Shown: positions 51,607 through 59,687 of the stretch, in pieces | Position numbering within the stretch: the stretch's first letter is position 1 | Layout of the letters: every line of letters begins with the position of its first letter | Source: Desulfuromonas versatilis | GTDB lineage: Bacteria; Desulfobacterota; Desulfuromonadia; Desulfuromonadales; NIT-T3 | NCBI RefSeq assembly: GCF_019704135.1 | Contig: NZ_AP024355.1 | Coordinates: forward strand, 1,730,001-1,794,000 | Direction of reading: 5' to 3' | DNA: 64,000 bases | The notes under the pieces: generated by a model | Seen by the model: the letters and a program-made list of their open reading frames with translations, nothing else | Database searches by the model: none | Told to the model about the DNA's origin: nothing | Translations under genes and position numbers: made by a program

Positions 51607-52030
51607 TTACTTTTTGTCCAGGCGGCAACAAAAAGTAAGCAAAAAATGCCTTCGCCTGGCGGCGGGCACTCTTGATGTCATCATTTCGACCATTGCTGTC
51701 GGTTGTGCATGGGACCAGGGCGTCGCTTCGTAGCGGGGAAGCTTTTTGGCCGGCTGGACGCGGCCTCTGTTGCGTGGCGAGGTAGCACTGATCTACTGAG
51801 GTGTGACGCCGAGGCCGTTTTGGTTTTGATTTTTTTCCAGCAGCGCCGGTGTTTGCAACAGCCCCGTAGACCGACTGCGCCCCACCCAGGCTGAAAAGCG
51901 GGGCCTACGAAGACGAAAAGGGACTCTTCAGCAACGCCGGCGCCAAAAGCTCCACCCGCACGCAACAGAAGTGCCCGCCGCCAGGCGAGGTCCTTTCTTG
52001 GTTACTTCTTTGGACCGGCAAAGAAGTGAC
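51607..52030. mobile_element. Composite inverted-repeat element with two hairpin ends
   Basis: Outer hairpins: CTTACTTTTTGT/ACAAAAAGTAAG (51607-51618, 51629-51640) and GTTACTTCTTTG/CAAAGAAGTGAC (52001-52012, 52019-52030). Inside them an 18-base perfect inverted repeat CGCCTGGCGGCGGGCACT (51654-51671) and its inverse (51970-51987) bound about 300 bases with no convincing gene. Similar hairpin-bounded blocks are common in proteobacterial genomes. It occupies most of the 640-base gap between xpt and the YdcZ gene. Confidence 0.6.
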
Positions 52031-52172
52031 CCGGCAGCCGGCCGGGACCGGCGGTTTTGGTTTCAAGGTTTTTGCGGTAACCAGAACGGGCGTAACCCGC
52101 CAATTGATCTAATCCCCCGAACCGAGCGAATTCTTCCAACAGTTCAATAAAACAGCCAAGGAATTCCTTCCC

Positions 52173-52622
52173 ATGTCACCCACCGTCTTCTTCATCCTCT
52201 TGGCCCTGCTCGCCGGCTTCTCCGTCCCCACCCAGGCCGGCATCAACGCCCAGCTCAATCTCTGGACCCGCTCGCCGGTGCTCGCCTCGGCCATCTCCTT
52301 CGCCGTCGGCACCCTGGCCCTGGTGGTCTACACCCTGGTCGCGCGCATCCCGCTGCCGAGCCTCGGCACCCTGTCCGGCCACCCCTGGTGGATCTGGATC
52401 GGCGGCTGCCTCGGCGCGTTTTTCGTCGCTTCCACCGTTATCCTCGCGCCCAAGCTCGGCGCCACCACCATGGTCGCGCTGATCCTGGCCGGGCAGATGG
52501 TCGCCTCGCTGCTGCTCGATCACTTCGGCTGGCTCGGCTATCCGCTGCATCCCATCAGCCTGGGGCGCATCGCCGGGGTGCTGCTGCTCTGCGCCGGGAT
52601 CTGGTTGATCAGGTATTTCTGA
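52173..52622 (+). CDS. DMT-superfamily YdcZ (DUF606) membrane protein
   Basis: 149 residues with about five membrane helices. GFSVPTQAGINAQLNLWTRSPVLASAISFAVGTLAL and GATTMVALILAGQMVASLLLDHFGWLG are characteristic of the YdcZ family, single-unit relatives of drug/metabolite transporters. The substrate is unknown. The nearby EamA transporter (54761-55657) is a distant relative but not part of the same unit. Confidence 0.85.
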   Translation: MSPTVFFILLALLAGFSVPTQAGINAQLNLWTRSPVLASAISFAVGTLALVVYTLVARIPLPSLGTLSGHPWWIWIGGCLGAFFVASTVILAPKLGATTMVALILAGQMVASLLLDHFGWLGYPLHPISLGRIAGVLLLCAGIWLIRYF

Positions 52623-52782
52623 TTCCACGGCGGTTTTTTGGGGGGGCGAACCTGCCGGGCCGGCAGGTCCGGGATGGGGGAATGATTGGCGGATTCGCCC
52701 GGAGTCGGTTAAACTTGCCAGGACAAGGGGCGCAGACGGCAATCGGGGAACCATGGACCCGCGCCATTAAAAATCCGTTCAG
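52623..52782. other. Gap before the hemolysin III remnant
   Basis: No gene seen. Short CCGGCAGG-like inverted words around 52650-52670. Confidence 0.4.
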
Positions 52783-52981
52783 ATCGCCAACACCCTGACC
52801 CCGGCGATTGGCTGGCTGCTGAGCCTGCCGGGACTGGTGGTCCTGATCGTCCACGCCGCCAAGCGATTGTTGTGTCACCATGCCATTTGGCATCTGTTCG
52901 TGCTGGGCGGGGAGCACCTGCCACTATTTCGCGGTCTATTTTCACGTGATACCCCAGGTGGGGATCGCCTTGCCCCTCTGA
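52783..52981 (+). pseudogene. Remnant of a hemolysin III family membrane protein
   Basis: Translation gives TPAIGWLLSLPGLVV and then HHAIWHLFVLGG, the last membrane segments of hemolysin III (YqfA-type) proteins. Around 52913-52920 the frame shifts by one base, after which CHYFAVYFHVIP continues the family pattern to a stop at 52979. The N-terminal three quarters are missing and no start codon or ribosome site is present, so this is a decayed gene end. Confidence 0.7.
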
Positions 52982-53042
52982 TTTTCAACGCGGCGGAGCG
53001 CACCAGGCGCTCCGCCCCCTGTCATAAAAGGAGTGGAATTCG

Positions 53043-53591
53043 ATGAAACGCGCGTCCCTGTTGCTGCTTGCCCTTGCATCCCTCGGCATCGCCCAGCCGG
53101 CCTCGGCCGATGAGCAGAAGATCCTCCCCGGGCTCTGGGAGCACAGCTTCACCATGAAATCCCAGAGCGGCCAGATCGAGAACGCCATGAGCCAGTTCCA
53201 GGAGCAGATGGCCGCCCTGCCCGAGGACCGGCGCAAGCTGATGGAGCAGATGATGGCGGCTCAGGGGGTGACCCTCAGCCCCTCGGGGAGCACTTTCCGG
53301 GTCTGCATCACCGAGGAGGACGCCGCTCGCGACACGGTGCCGCAGATGGACGGCAACTGCACCCAGAAGATCGAGGAGCGCAGCGGCAACACCCTCAGGG
53401 TCAGTTTCGACTGTGCCGGCGACCCGCCGACCCGGGGCGAGGGCGAAGTCACCTTCATCAGCCCCAAGGCCTACAAGGGCAAGGCGGTTATCGACACCGA
53501 GGTCGACGGCAAACCCGAGCGGATGAACATCGAGCAGAGCGGCAAGTGGCTGGCCGCCGACTGCGGCGACATCCAACCGAGAACCCGCTGA
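53043..53591 (+). CDS. DUF3617 family exported protein
   Basis: 182 residues with a signal peptide ending near ASADE. The mature part shows PGLWEHSFTMKS near the start, then a helical linker, VCITEEDA and CTQKIEERSGNTLRVSFDCAG, with Cys residues as in DUF3617 proteins. It is periplasmic; function unknown. AAAAGGAG lies upstream of ATG. The next gene begins 28 bases downstream, so the two may be co-transcribed. Confidence 0.8.
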   Translation: MKRASLLLLALASLGIAQPASADEQKILPGLWEHSFTMKSQSGQIENAMSQFQEQMAALPEDRRKLMEQMMAAQGVTLSPSGSTFRVCITEEDAARDTVPQMDGNCTQKIEERSGNTLRVSFDCAGDPPTRGEGEVTFISPKAYKGKAVIDTEVDGKPERMNIEQSGKWLAADCGDIQPRTR

Positions 53592-53619
53592 CGGCCCGCG
53601 CCGCAGGCTGCCTCCATCC

Positions 53620-54669
53620 GTGTTTCTGCTCATCGTCTATATTCTCATCGCTCTGGGCTTCTCTTTCCTCTGCTCCATCGCCGAGGCGGTGATCCTCAGC
53701 GTCACCCCCGTGCACATATCGTTGCTCGAGCAGCAGGGCAGGCCCTCGGGCCCCCTGCTGCGACGGCTCAAGGAGGACATCAACAGCCCCCTGGCGGCGA
53801 TTCTCACCCTCAACACCATCGCCCACACCGTCGGCGCCGCCGGCGCCGGAGCCCAGGCGGCGGCGGTTTTCGGCAGCGGCTACCTGGGGGTCGCCTCGGC
53901 GATTCTGACCCTGCTGATCCTGGTGTTTTCCGAGATCATCCCCAAAACCCTGGGGGCCCATTACTGGCGGCGGCTCGCCCCAATGACCGCCTACAGCCTG
54001 CGCTGGCTGGTGCTGGTGATGTACCCCTTCGTCAAACTCTCCGAGATGCTCACCCGGGGGCTTGCCGAAGGGCCGACCCTGCGGGGTTTCAACCGCCACG
54101 AGCTGCTGGCCATGGCCGAGCTCAGCACCCAGGAGGGGCAGCTGGCCCTGAAGGAATCGACGATCCTGCAGAACCTGCTGCGCCTGCACGAGATCACCGT
54201 GGAGGCGGCCATGACGCCGCGCACGGTGGTTTTCTCCCTCCCCGAGGAGTTGACCGTGGGCGAATACCTGGCCCGCTTCGGGGACAGCCCCTTCTCCCGC
54301 ATCCCTGTCTACCAAGGCGATCCCGAGCAGATCACCGGCTTCGTGCTGCGCAGCGACCTGCTGCTGGCCCAGGCCAGGGGGCAGGCGGGACTTGCGGTTG
54401 CCGAGTCCCGCCGGGAGATCTTCAAGATCCTGGAGACCATGGACATTTCCAGGGCCTTCGACCGGTTCATGAAGCAGCGCTCGCACATCATGCTGGTGGT
54501 GGACGAGTACGGCGGAGTGGCGGGGATTCTGACCCTCGAGGACGTGCTGGAAACGCTGCTGGGCCTGGAGATCGTCGACGAGATCGACCACGCCGAGGAC
54601 ATGCAGATCCTCGCTCGGCAGCTGTGGAAGCGTCGGGCGAAGGAGTTGGGGCTGAAGGTCGAGGATTGA
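53620..54669 (+). CDS. CNNM/CorC-type membrane protein (DUF21 plus CBS pair)
   Basis: 349 residues from a GTG start. The DUF21 (CNNM) domain spans about 1-165 with three or four helices, including FSFLCSIAEAVILS and LTLLILVFSEIIPKTLGAHYW. Two CBS domains follow (about 190-330; MTPRTVVFSLPEEL, FSRIPVYQG, HIMLVVDEYGGVAGILTLEDVLE). There is no C-terminal CorC_HlyC domain, so it is a short form. Family members act in Mg2+/Co2+ transport or resistance. Often labelled hemolysin-related without evidence. Confidence 0.85.
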   Translation: MFLLIVYILIALGFSFLCSIAEAVILSVTPVHISLLEQQGRPSGPLLRRLKEDINSPLAAILTLNTIAHTVGAAGAGAQAAAVFGSGYLGVASAILTLLILVFSEIIPKTLGAHYWRRLAPMTAYSLRWLVLVMYPFVKLSEMLTRGLAEGPTLRGFNRHELLAMAELSTQEGQLALKESTILQNLLRLHEITVEAAMTPRTVVFSLPEELTVGEYLARFGDSPFSRIPVYQGDPEQITGFVLRSDLLLAQARGQAGLAVAESRREIFKILETMDISRAFDRFMKQRSHIMLVVDEYGGVAGILTLEDVLETLLGLEIVDEIDHAEDMQILARQLWKRRAKELGLKVED

Positions 54670-54691
54670 GGGGCGTGGGGCAGAAAATGCC

Positions 54692-54722
54692 CAGGCCAAT
54701 CCGGCCGATCAGTCGGATCAGC
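54692..54722. repeat. GATC-type palindromic repeat, short copy
   Basis: GGCCAATCCGGCCGATCAGTC and following GGATCAG words, the same family as at 46076 and 47408, in the gap before the EamA gene. Confidence 0.6.
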
Positions 54723-54760
54723 GCCCTTTTGCCTGTCATTTTCCCAACCACGGAGGGGAC

Positions 54761-55657
54761 TTGAACCAGCGACTGCTCGGCGTCACCTACGTGGCGCTCT
54801 CGGCGACCGGGTTCGGCGCCATGGCTATTTTCGCCCGGGTGGCCTATGCCGCGGGCGTGGACGTGGCGACCATGCTGTTTCTGCGTTTCGCCATCGCCGC
54901 CGCCCTGCTGGCGGCGATCATGCTGCGCCGGGGCCGGCGCTGGCCGCGGGGGCGCAACCTGCTGGTGCTGCTGCTGATGGGCGGGGTCTGCTACGTCGGG
55001 CAGTCGTTCTGCTTTTTCTCGGCCCTGAACCACGCTTCGGCCGGGCTCACCGCGCTGCTGCTCTACCTCTACCCGGCGATCGTTACCCTGATCGTCGCCG
55101 TCATTAGCCGCCGCCGGCTCGGCCCGGCGCGCATCGCCGCGGTTCTGGCGGCCCTCGCCGGGACGGCGCTCACCGTCGGCGGCACCCCGCAAGGCAATGC
55201 CCTGGGGGTGATGCTGGGCATCGCGGCGGCGCTGATCTATTCGATCTACGTGGTGGCCGGCGAGCGGGTGATGGGGGAGGAGGGGGCGCTCCCTTCTGCC
55301 ACCGTGGTCATGCTGGCGGCGGCGCTGGTCTACGGTTTGAGTGTCTTCGCCCGGGGGCCCGCCTGGCCCACGGCCCCCGAGGGGTGGGCGGCGATCGGCG
55401 CGCTGGCCCTGTTCTGCACGGTGGTCGGCATCCTCGGCTTTTTCGCCGGCATCCGCCGCCTGGGGGCCGCCGACGCCTCCACCGTCTCGACCTTGGAGCC
55501 GGTCACCACCATCCTGCTGGCGGCGCTGTTCCTCGACGAATTCATCCGCCCCCAACAGTTCCTGGGCGGCGCCATCATCCTCGGCGCCGTGATCGTCCTG
55601 GTGCGCTGCGGGGTGCCGGCCGCGCCCCGGGGGCTCGCGGCCTCGGGAGGGGAATGA
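54761..55657 (+). CDS. EamA-family (DMT) transporter
   Basis: 298 residues from a TTG start with GGAGGGG just upstream. About ten membrane helices in two EamA halves: the first ends near LYLYPAIVTLIVAVISRRRLG, the second near STVSTLEPVTTILLAALFLDEFIRPQQFLGGAIILGAVIVL. It is likely an exporter of metabolites or amino acids; the substrate is not evident. It stands between the CBS protein and a convergent alcohol-dehydrogenase-like gene. Confidence 0.85.
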   Translation: MNQRLLGVTYVALSATGFGAMAIFARVAYAAGVDVATMLFLRFAIAAALLAAIMLRRGRRWPRGRNLLVLLLMGGVCYVGQSFCFFSALNHASAGLTALLLYLYPAIVTLIVAVISRRRLGPARIAAVLAALAGTALTVGGTPQGNALGVMLGIAAALIYSIYVVAGERVMGEEGALPSATVVMLAAALVYGLSVFARGPAWPTAPEGWAAIGALALFCTVVGILGFFAGIRRLGAADASTVSTLEPVTTILLAALFLDEFIRPQQFLGGAIILGAVIVLVRCGVPAAPRGLAASGGE

Positions 55658-55789
55658 ACCCTGGTCCGTGGACCAATCCCTTCGATCCTCACGTCTCCCC
55701 GGTGGTCAACGGCAGTCGGGGACAGGGTACCCCTCTGAACCTCCAGTCCCAGGCTGTTCCCCGAGTTGTTGCAGGCAAAGGCCCTCAAA

Positions 55790-56836
55790 TCAAATCCTGA
55801 GCACAATCTTGCCGACATGCTGCTTGTCCATGAACATCTTCTGCGCAGCGCAGATTTCCTCAAGAGGAAACGCCCGGGCAACCAGGGGAAATATCGCAGC
55901 TTGCTCAATGAGGTGAACCAGGTTCCTGAATACTCCAGGGTCGAGAACGGTGCAACCGAACAGGCTGAGATCCTTCAGGTACAGGGTCCGGACATCCAAC
56001 TCCACCAAGGGGCCGGCTATGGCCCCGGCCACCGCATAACGACCCCCGGGCCGCAACACCTCCAGGTATTGCGGCCACTTGTCACCGGCCACCAGATCCA
56101 CGACCACATCGATAGTATTGGCGCCAAGCGCCTCCACCAGGTCTGCCTCCCGGGACAGCACCTCGTCCGCACCCAGTTGGCGCAATGCAGGGGATTTTTC
56201 CTCGCTGGTCACCGCCAAAGCATGCGCGCCCCGTGCTTTGGCAAGTTGCACGGCAGCAGACCCGACGCCTCCGGAGGCCCCCGTGATCAGAACCCGCTCC
56301 CCTTCGGTAAGGCCGGCGCGGGTCAGAAGGTTCTCCGCGGTTGAATAGGAGCACGGAAAAGAGGCGAGCTCGATGCTGGAGAGTTCACTGTCGACCCGAT
56401 AGGCGTGCCGGGAGGCTACGGAGGTGTATTCAGCAAAGCCGCCATCGCACTCCGAGCCTAAATACCAGGGGATTTCAAGTTCACGGCCCTGCACCTCCCT
56501 GATGCAAGGTTCGATCAGGACCCGTTCGCCGATCCTCCTTTTGTCGACGCCTGGGCCGACCGCAACGATGTGGCCACACACATCCGCCCCCTGGATACGT
56601 GGGAACCGGAGGGGCTCGCCGGTCCAGCTGGCATCTTCGCTGGATCCGTCACGCTTGGAGTACCACGCGGTTCGCGTATTGATATCCGTGTTATTGATGC
56701 CTGCCGCTGCCACGCGCACCAGCACCTCGCCGGTCCCCGGAACGGGCACCGGTATATCCTTCCGGATGTCCAGCTTGTCCATGCCGCCATGGCCGGTCAG
56801 CCATACTCCCCGCATAGTCTTGGGCCGGTCAGTCAT
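55790..56836 (-). CDS. Zinc-type alcohol dehydrogenase-like/quinone oxidoreductase (MDR)
   Basis: 348 residues from ATG 56836, with GGAGG at a good distance; a start at 56848 is possible. It has the MDR build: GroES-like domain (GTGEVLVRVAAAGINNTDIN, GADVCGHIVAVGPGV), then a Rossmann fold with ITGASGGVGSAAVQLAK. The catalytic zinc Cys/His set is incomplete, so it may be a quinone reductase-like enzyme. The preceding tetR overlaps its start by eight bases, so it is the direct target of that repressor. Confidence 0.85.
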   Translation of the reverse strand: MTDRPKTMRGVWLTGHGGMDKLDIRKDIPVPVPGTGEVLVRVAAAGINNTDINTRTAWYSKRDGSSEDASWTGEPLRFPRIQGADVCGHIVAVGPGVDKRRIGERVLIEPCIREVQGRELEIPWYLGSECDGGFAEYTSVASRHAYRVDSELSSIELASFPCSYSTAENLLTRAGLTEGERVLITGASGGVGSAAVQLAKARGAHALAVTSEEKSPALRQLGADEVLSREADLVEALGANTIDVVVDLVAGDKWPQYLEVLRPGGRYAVAGAIAGPLVELDVRTLYLKDLSLFGCTVLDPGVFRNLVHLIEQAAIFPLVARAFPLEEICAAQKMFMDKQHVGKIVLRI

Positions 56837-57359
56837 TAATGCCTCCATCGATAAGTTTGAGCACAGCCGTTTCCCCAGCCTCGCTCGCCCGCATGCCGAC
56901 CAGCGGCCAGGCTGCGGAGACGCCTTCGTGGATCAGAAAAAGCTCCCAGCCCAAGGCCTCCCGGCCACTGCGGCGAGCCAACAACCGGACGAGCTCGTCC
57001 TTGTGAAGTTTGACCGCATCGCGGATCGCAAGGCTGCTCGGGTAGGCGGCAAAGGCATTCACCGACAGGCAGCCGTGGGGGGCTTTCTGCCGCATCCAGT
57101 CGGCCAGGCGGTGAAACAGATGCACAATGGATTCTCTTCCCGGAGGTGGTTCGTCCTCGGCCAGAAACTTCAGGTAGCGTCCATGTCGATAGTCCAGGGC
57201 ACCGATAACCATGGACTCTTTTGAGGGGAAATATCGGTACAGGGTCCTCAGGCTGACCCCGGCGAGGATTTTCAGTTCGGCCACCCCAGGCTCGGCAAAA
57301 CCCCGCTGCGAAAAGGCCTGTTCCAGGCGTGAGGCTATTTGTTCTTTGGTCGTCATCAT
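56829..57359 (-). CDS. TetR-family transcriptional regulator
   Basis: 176 residues from ATG 57359. N-terminal helix-turn-helix (about residues 5-50): IASRLEQAFSQRGFAEPGVAELKILAGVSLRTLYRYFPSKESM. The C-terminal part binds an unknown ligand. The promoter holds a perfect palindrome between -35 and -10. It is co-transcribed with the MDR dehydrogenase, consistent with control of aldehyde- or quinone-type stress. Two adjacent ATGs (57359 and 57356) are both possible. Confidence 0.85.
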   Translation of the reverse strand: MMTTKEQIASRLEQAFSQRGFAEPGVAELKILAGVSLRTLYRYFPSKESMVIGALDYRHGRYLKFLAEDEPPPGRESIVHLFHRLADWMRQKAPHGCLSVNAFAAYPSSLAIRDAVKLHKDELVRLLARRSGREALGWELFLIHEGVSAAWPLVGMRASEAGETAVLKLIDGGIND

Positions 57360-57365
57360 GCAAGC

Positions 57366-57395
57366 AGGGTAGAGCGTTCGCTCTACCTGTGTCAA
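57366..57395 (-). promoter_or_regulatory. TetR promoter with operator palindrome
   Basis: On the minus strand TTGACA (57390-57395), 18-base spacer, TACCCT (57366-57371). GGTAGAGCG-TT-CGCTCTACC (57368-57387) is a palindrome with 9-base arms spanning the spacer. Autorepression by the TetR protein is very likely. Confidence 0.7.
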
Positions 57396-57685
57396 GTATC
57401 GTCCTGGAAGTTTCCCTGAATTAACGAATTGGGGGGGATTTAGGTGGATTGAACCCGGGTTCGAGAAACAAGGAAGGCGGGGGGACTCCTGTTATCGTTT
57501 CAGCTTTCGGCGCCTCTTTCGCTCGTCAGGGGCCTGGTGCGTTTGTCAGTGCAAGCGCCCCGTACACCTGGCTGGATTTCTGGGTCAGCACACAGGACTG
57601 GATCTCCTCCGAGAAACCAGTCCATGCTGGCCCCGGACCTCATCCCTCCATGCCCCACCAAATGATCTCGCCGAAGTAATAATGG
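57396..57685. other. Gap between tetR and the SDR gene
   Basis: About 290 bases without a credible gene; short open frames lack ribosome sites. Confidence 0.4.
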
Positions 57686-58465
57686 TCAGTTGCGGCCAGC
57701 CATCACTCCGCCATCCACATCCCATACGGCGCCGGTCACCCAGTCGGCCGCGTCGGACAGCAGAAAGTCAATGACGCCGGCGATATCGCCGACCCGGCCG
57801 ACGCGCCCGATGGGGTGAAAGGCGTCGAAGGACTCGGTGAGGGTTTTCTCGATCTGGTCTTTGGCGATGAAGGCCCCATAGATCGGGGTCACGACCACGG
57901 CGGGGGAGACCGCGTTGACGCGGATTTTGTATTCCGCCAGTTCCATCGCCAGGTGCTGGGTCAGGGAGTGCAGGCCGGCTTTGGCCATGGAGTAGGCCGA
58001 TGAAGGCGTGGCCTTGATCGCCTGCCTGGCCCACATGGAGCCGATATTGACAATGGCCCCCCCGCCGTGGGCCTTCATGTTCTCGGCGACCGCCTGGGTG
58101 ATGAAAAAGAAGCTCCTGTTGAGATCGAGGTACTTGTCGTAATCCTCCCGGGTATGTTCAAGAAAGGAGGTCGGCTTGAAGGTGCCCGCGGCATTCACCA
58201 GGTACTTCAGGTGGCGGGCCTCCTGCTTGATGGTCTTGATCGCCGCCTCCACTTCGGCCTGCTGGTAGAGGTCGACGACCAGCAAATCTATCGCCCCATA
58301 ACCCTGCCGGAGCAGATCCGCTTTGGCGGCGGCGAGACGCTCCTCGTTGCGGGCGAGAAGAATCAGATCCAGTCCGCGGCCCCGCAGACGGCGTGCCGTT
58401 TCCTTGCCCATGCCGCTCGAACCCCCGACGATCAATGCTGCGACGTTTGTAGAGTTGGTCATCAT
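57686..58465 (-). CDS. Short-chain dehydrogenase/reductase (SDR)
   Basis: 259 residues from ATG 58465, with AAGGGAG 6 bases upstream. Classical SDR motifs: [10 protein letters not shown] (cofactor-binding, variant TGxxxGxG), NAAG, catalytic Ser in IVNIGSMWA and YSMAK (Tyr and Lys). The C-terminal [12 protein letters not shown] closes the fold. The substrate is unknown. It is a single gene, with no regulator of its own seen upstream. Confidence 0.88.
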   Translation of the reverse strand: MMTNSTNVAALIVGGSSGMGKETARRLRGRGLDLILLARNEERLAAAKADLLRQGYGAIDLLVVDLYQQAEVEAAIKTIKQEARHLKYLVNAAGTFKPTSFLEHTREDYDKYLDLNRSFFFITQAVAENMKAHGGGAIVNIGSMWARQAIKATPSSAYSMAKAGLHSLTQHLAMELAEYKIRVNAVSPAVVVTPIYGAFIAKDQIEKTLTESFDAFHPIGRVGRVGDIAGVIDFLLSDAADWVTGAVWDVDGGVMAGRN

Positions 58466-58614
58466 GGACATCTCCCTTTTCAATGCTTCATGGTCCGGTT
58501 CCTGGCAGGTGGGGGCCCTGGTCCTGTCCAAAATATAGCACGGCACGGGAAAAGCTCTCGATCAACGGCTTTTTGGGGGATCTGTTTGTTGGATGAGGAA
58601 AGGGGAGGAAGGAT

Positions 58615-59547
58615 TCAGCGTTCGGCGATGCATCCGGCCTTCGGAGGATCGGCGAGCCCCGCTGCGCAGGCCTCCCGCACGCAACCGCGCAGCCAGCGGT
58701 GCGCCGGGTCGGCGTCCATCCGCGGGTGCCAGAGCAGTGAAACCGTGACTTCCGGAACGGCGAAAGGCAGGGGAAAACTATGCATTGCGGCGCGCAGGCA
58801 GCCGGTGTGCCGCTCGGGAACGCTGGCGATCAGGTCGGTGCCCCGGGCCAGGGCCAACGCGGTGGAAAAGCCGCCGACGGTCGCGGCGATCTCCCGTTTA
58901 AGCCCGAGCGGCGCCAGCGCCTCATCGATCTGCCCCCTGTCGTGCCCCAGGCGCGAGACGTGGACGTGACGGCCGGCCGCGTAACGGGCGGCGGTGATCT
59001 TTTCCTCGCAGAGCGGGTGCCCCCTGCGAACGACGCCGATGAAGCGGTCGCGAAGCAGGGCCTGGGCGCGCAGCTCCGGGCCGGTCGTCCGGTCCACCAC
59101 GCCGGTCTCCAGGTCGACGCTTCCGTCGCGAAGCGGCGCGCTGTCCTTGTCCGGCTTGGGCAGAAAGTGCAGCCGCACCCCGGGGGCCTCGGCGGCAACG
59201 CGAGCCAGGAGCGCGGGCCCGAAGTTCTCCGCAAAGCCTTCGCTGGTGCGTAGTGTGAAGGTGCGGGCCAACTGGCGGAGGTCGAGCTTGGCGGCGGGGC
59301 GCAGCACCGCCTTCCCGTCCTCCACCAGCTGCCTGACCTGCTCGCGCAATTCAAGGGCCCGCGGGGTGGGGACCAGGCCGCGCCCGGCCCGGACCAGCAG
59401 CGGGTCGCCCGTCGTCTCGCGCAAGCGGGCCAGGGCCCGGCTCATCGCCGACGGACTGAGCCGCAGGCGCTGTGCGGCGCGGGCTACGCTTCCTTCGGCG
59501 AGCAGCACGTCGAGGGTGACCAACAGGTTGAGATCGGGCGTCGGCAT
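58615..59547 (-). CDS. LysR-family transcriptional regulator
   Basis: 310 residues from ATG 59547. N-terminal winged helix-turn-helix: LNLLVTLDVLLAEGSVARAAQRLRLSPSAMSRALARLRETTGDPLLVRAGRGLVPT (about residues 6-61), then a LysR substrate-binding domain. It is divergent from the MFS gene, sharing a 140-base region with a palindrome TGCACT-gataa-AGTGCA, so it probably activates or represses that transporter. Like NodD/YbeF-type members, it carries the ALARLRETTGDPLLVR pattern. Confidence 0.88.
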   Translation of the reverse strand: MPTPDLNLLVTLDVLLAEGSVARAAQRLRLSPSAMSRALARLRETTGDPLLVRAGRGLVPTPRALELREQVRQLVEDGKAVLRPAAKLDLRQLARTFTLRTSEGFAENFGPALLARVAAEAPGVRLHFLPKPDKDSAPLRDGSVDLETGVVDRTTGPELRAQALLRDRFIGVVRRGHPLCEEKITAARYAAGRHVHVSRLGHDRGQIDEALAPLGLKREIAATVGGFSTALALARGTDLIASVPERHTGCLRAAMHSFPLPFAVPEVTVSLLWHPRMDADPAHRWLRGCVREACAAGLADPPKAGCIAER

Positions 59548-59588
59548 GCATCGATCATAGCACAGCCTGTTTGTGATGTGGCGTTTTG

Positions 59589-59605
59589 TGCACTGATAAA
59601 GTGCA
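59589..59605. promoter_or_regulatory. LysR-type box in the divergent region
   Basis: TGCACT-GATAA-AGTGCA, a perfect 6-base inverted repeat that also fits a T-N11-A pattern, about 42 bases upstream of the LysR start and 83 bases upstream of the MFS start. Confidence 0.55.
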
Positions 59606-59687
59606 AACGCTGCGTCTTCCGCCATCTCTGGCCAGGGTCTATGCTTCTGATAACGGGATATCGGGAGTCGCCGGAAAGGGGGAAGAT

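Noticed and set aside
51681-51965. A 94-codon minus-strand frame inside the composite element
   Set aside because: No ribosome site or domain, and it is bounded by the element's inverted repeats; predicted proteins from such blocks are usually spurious.
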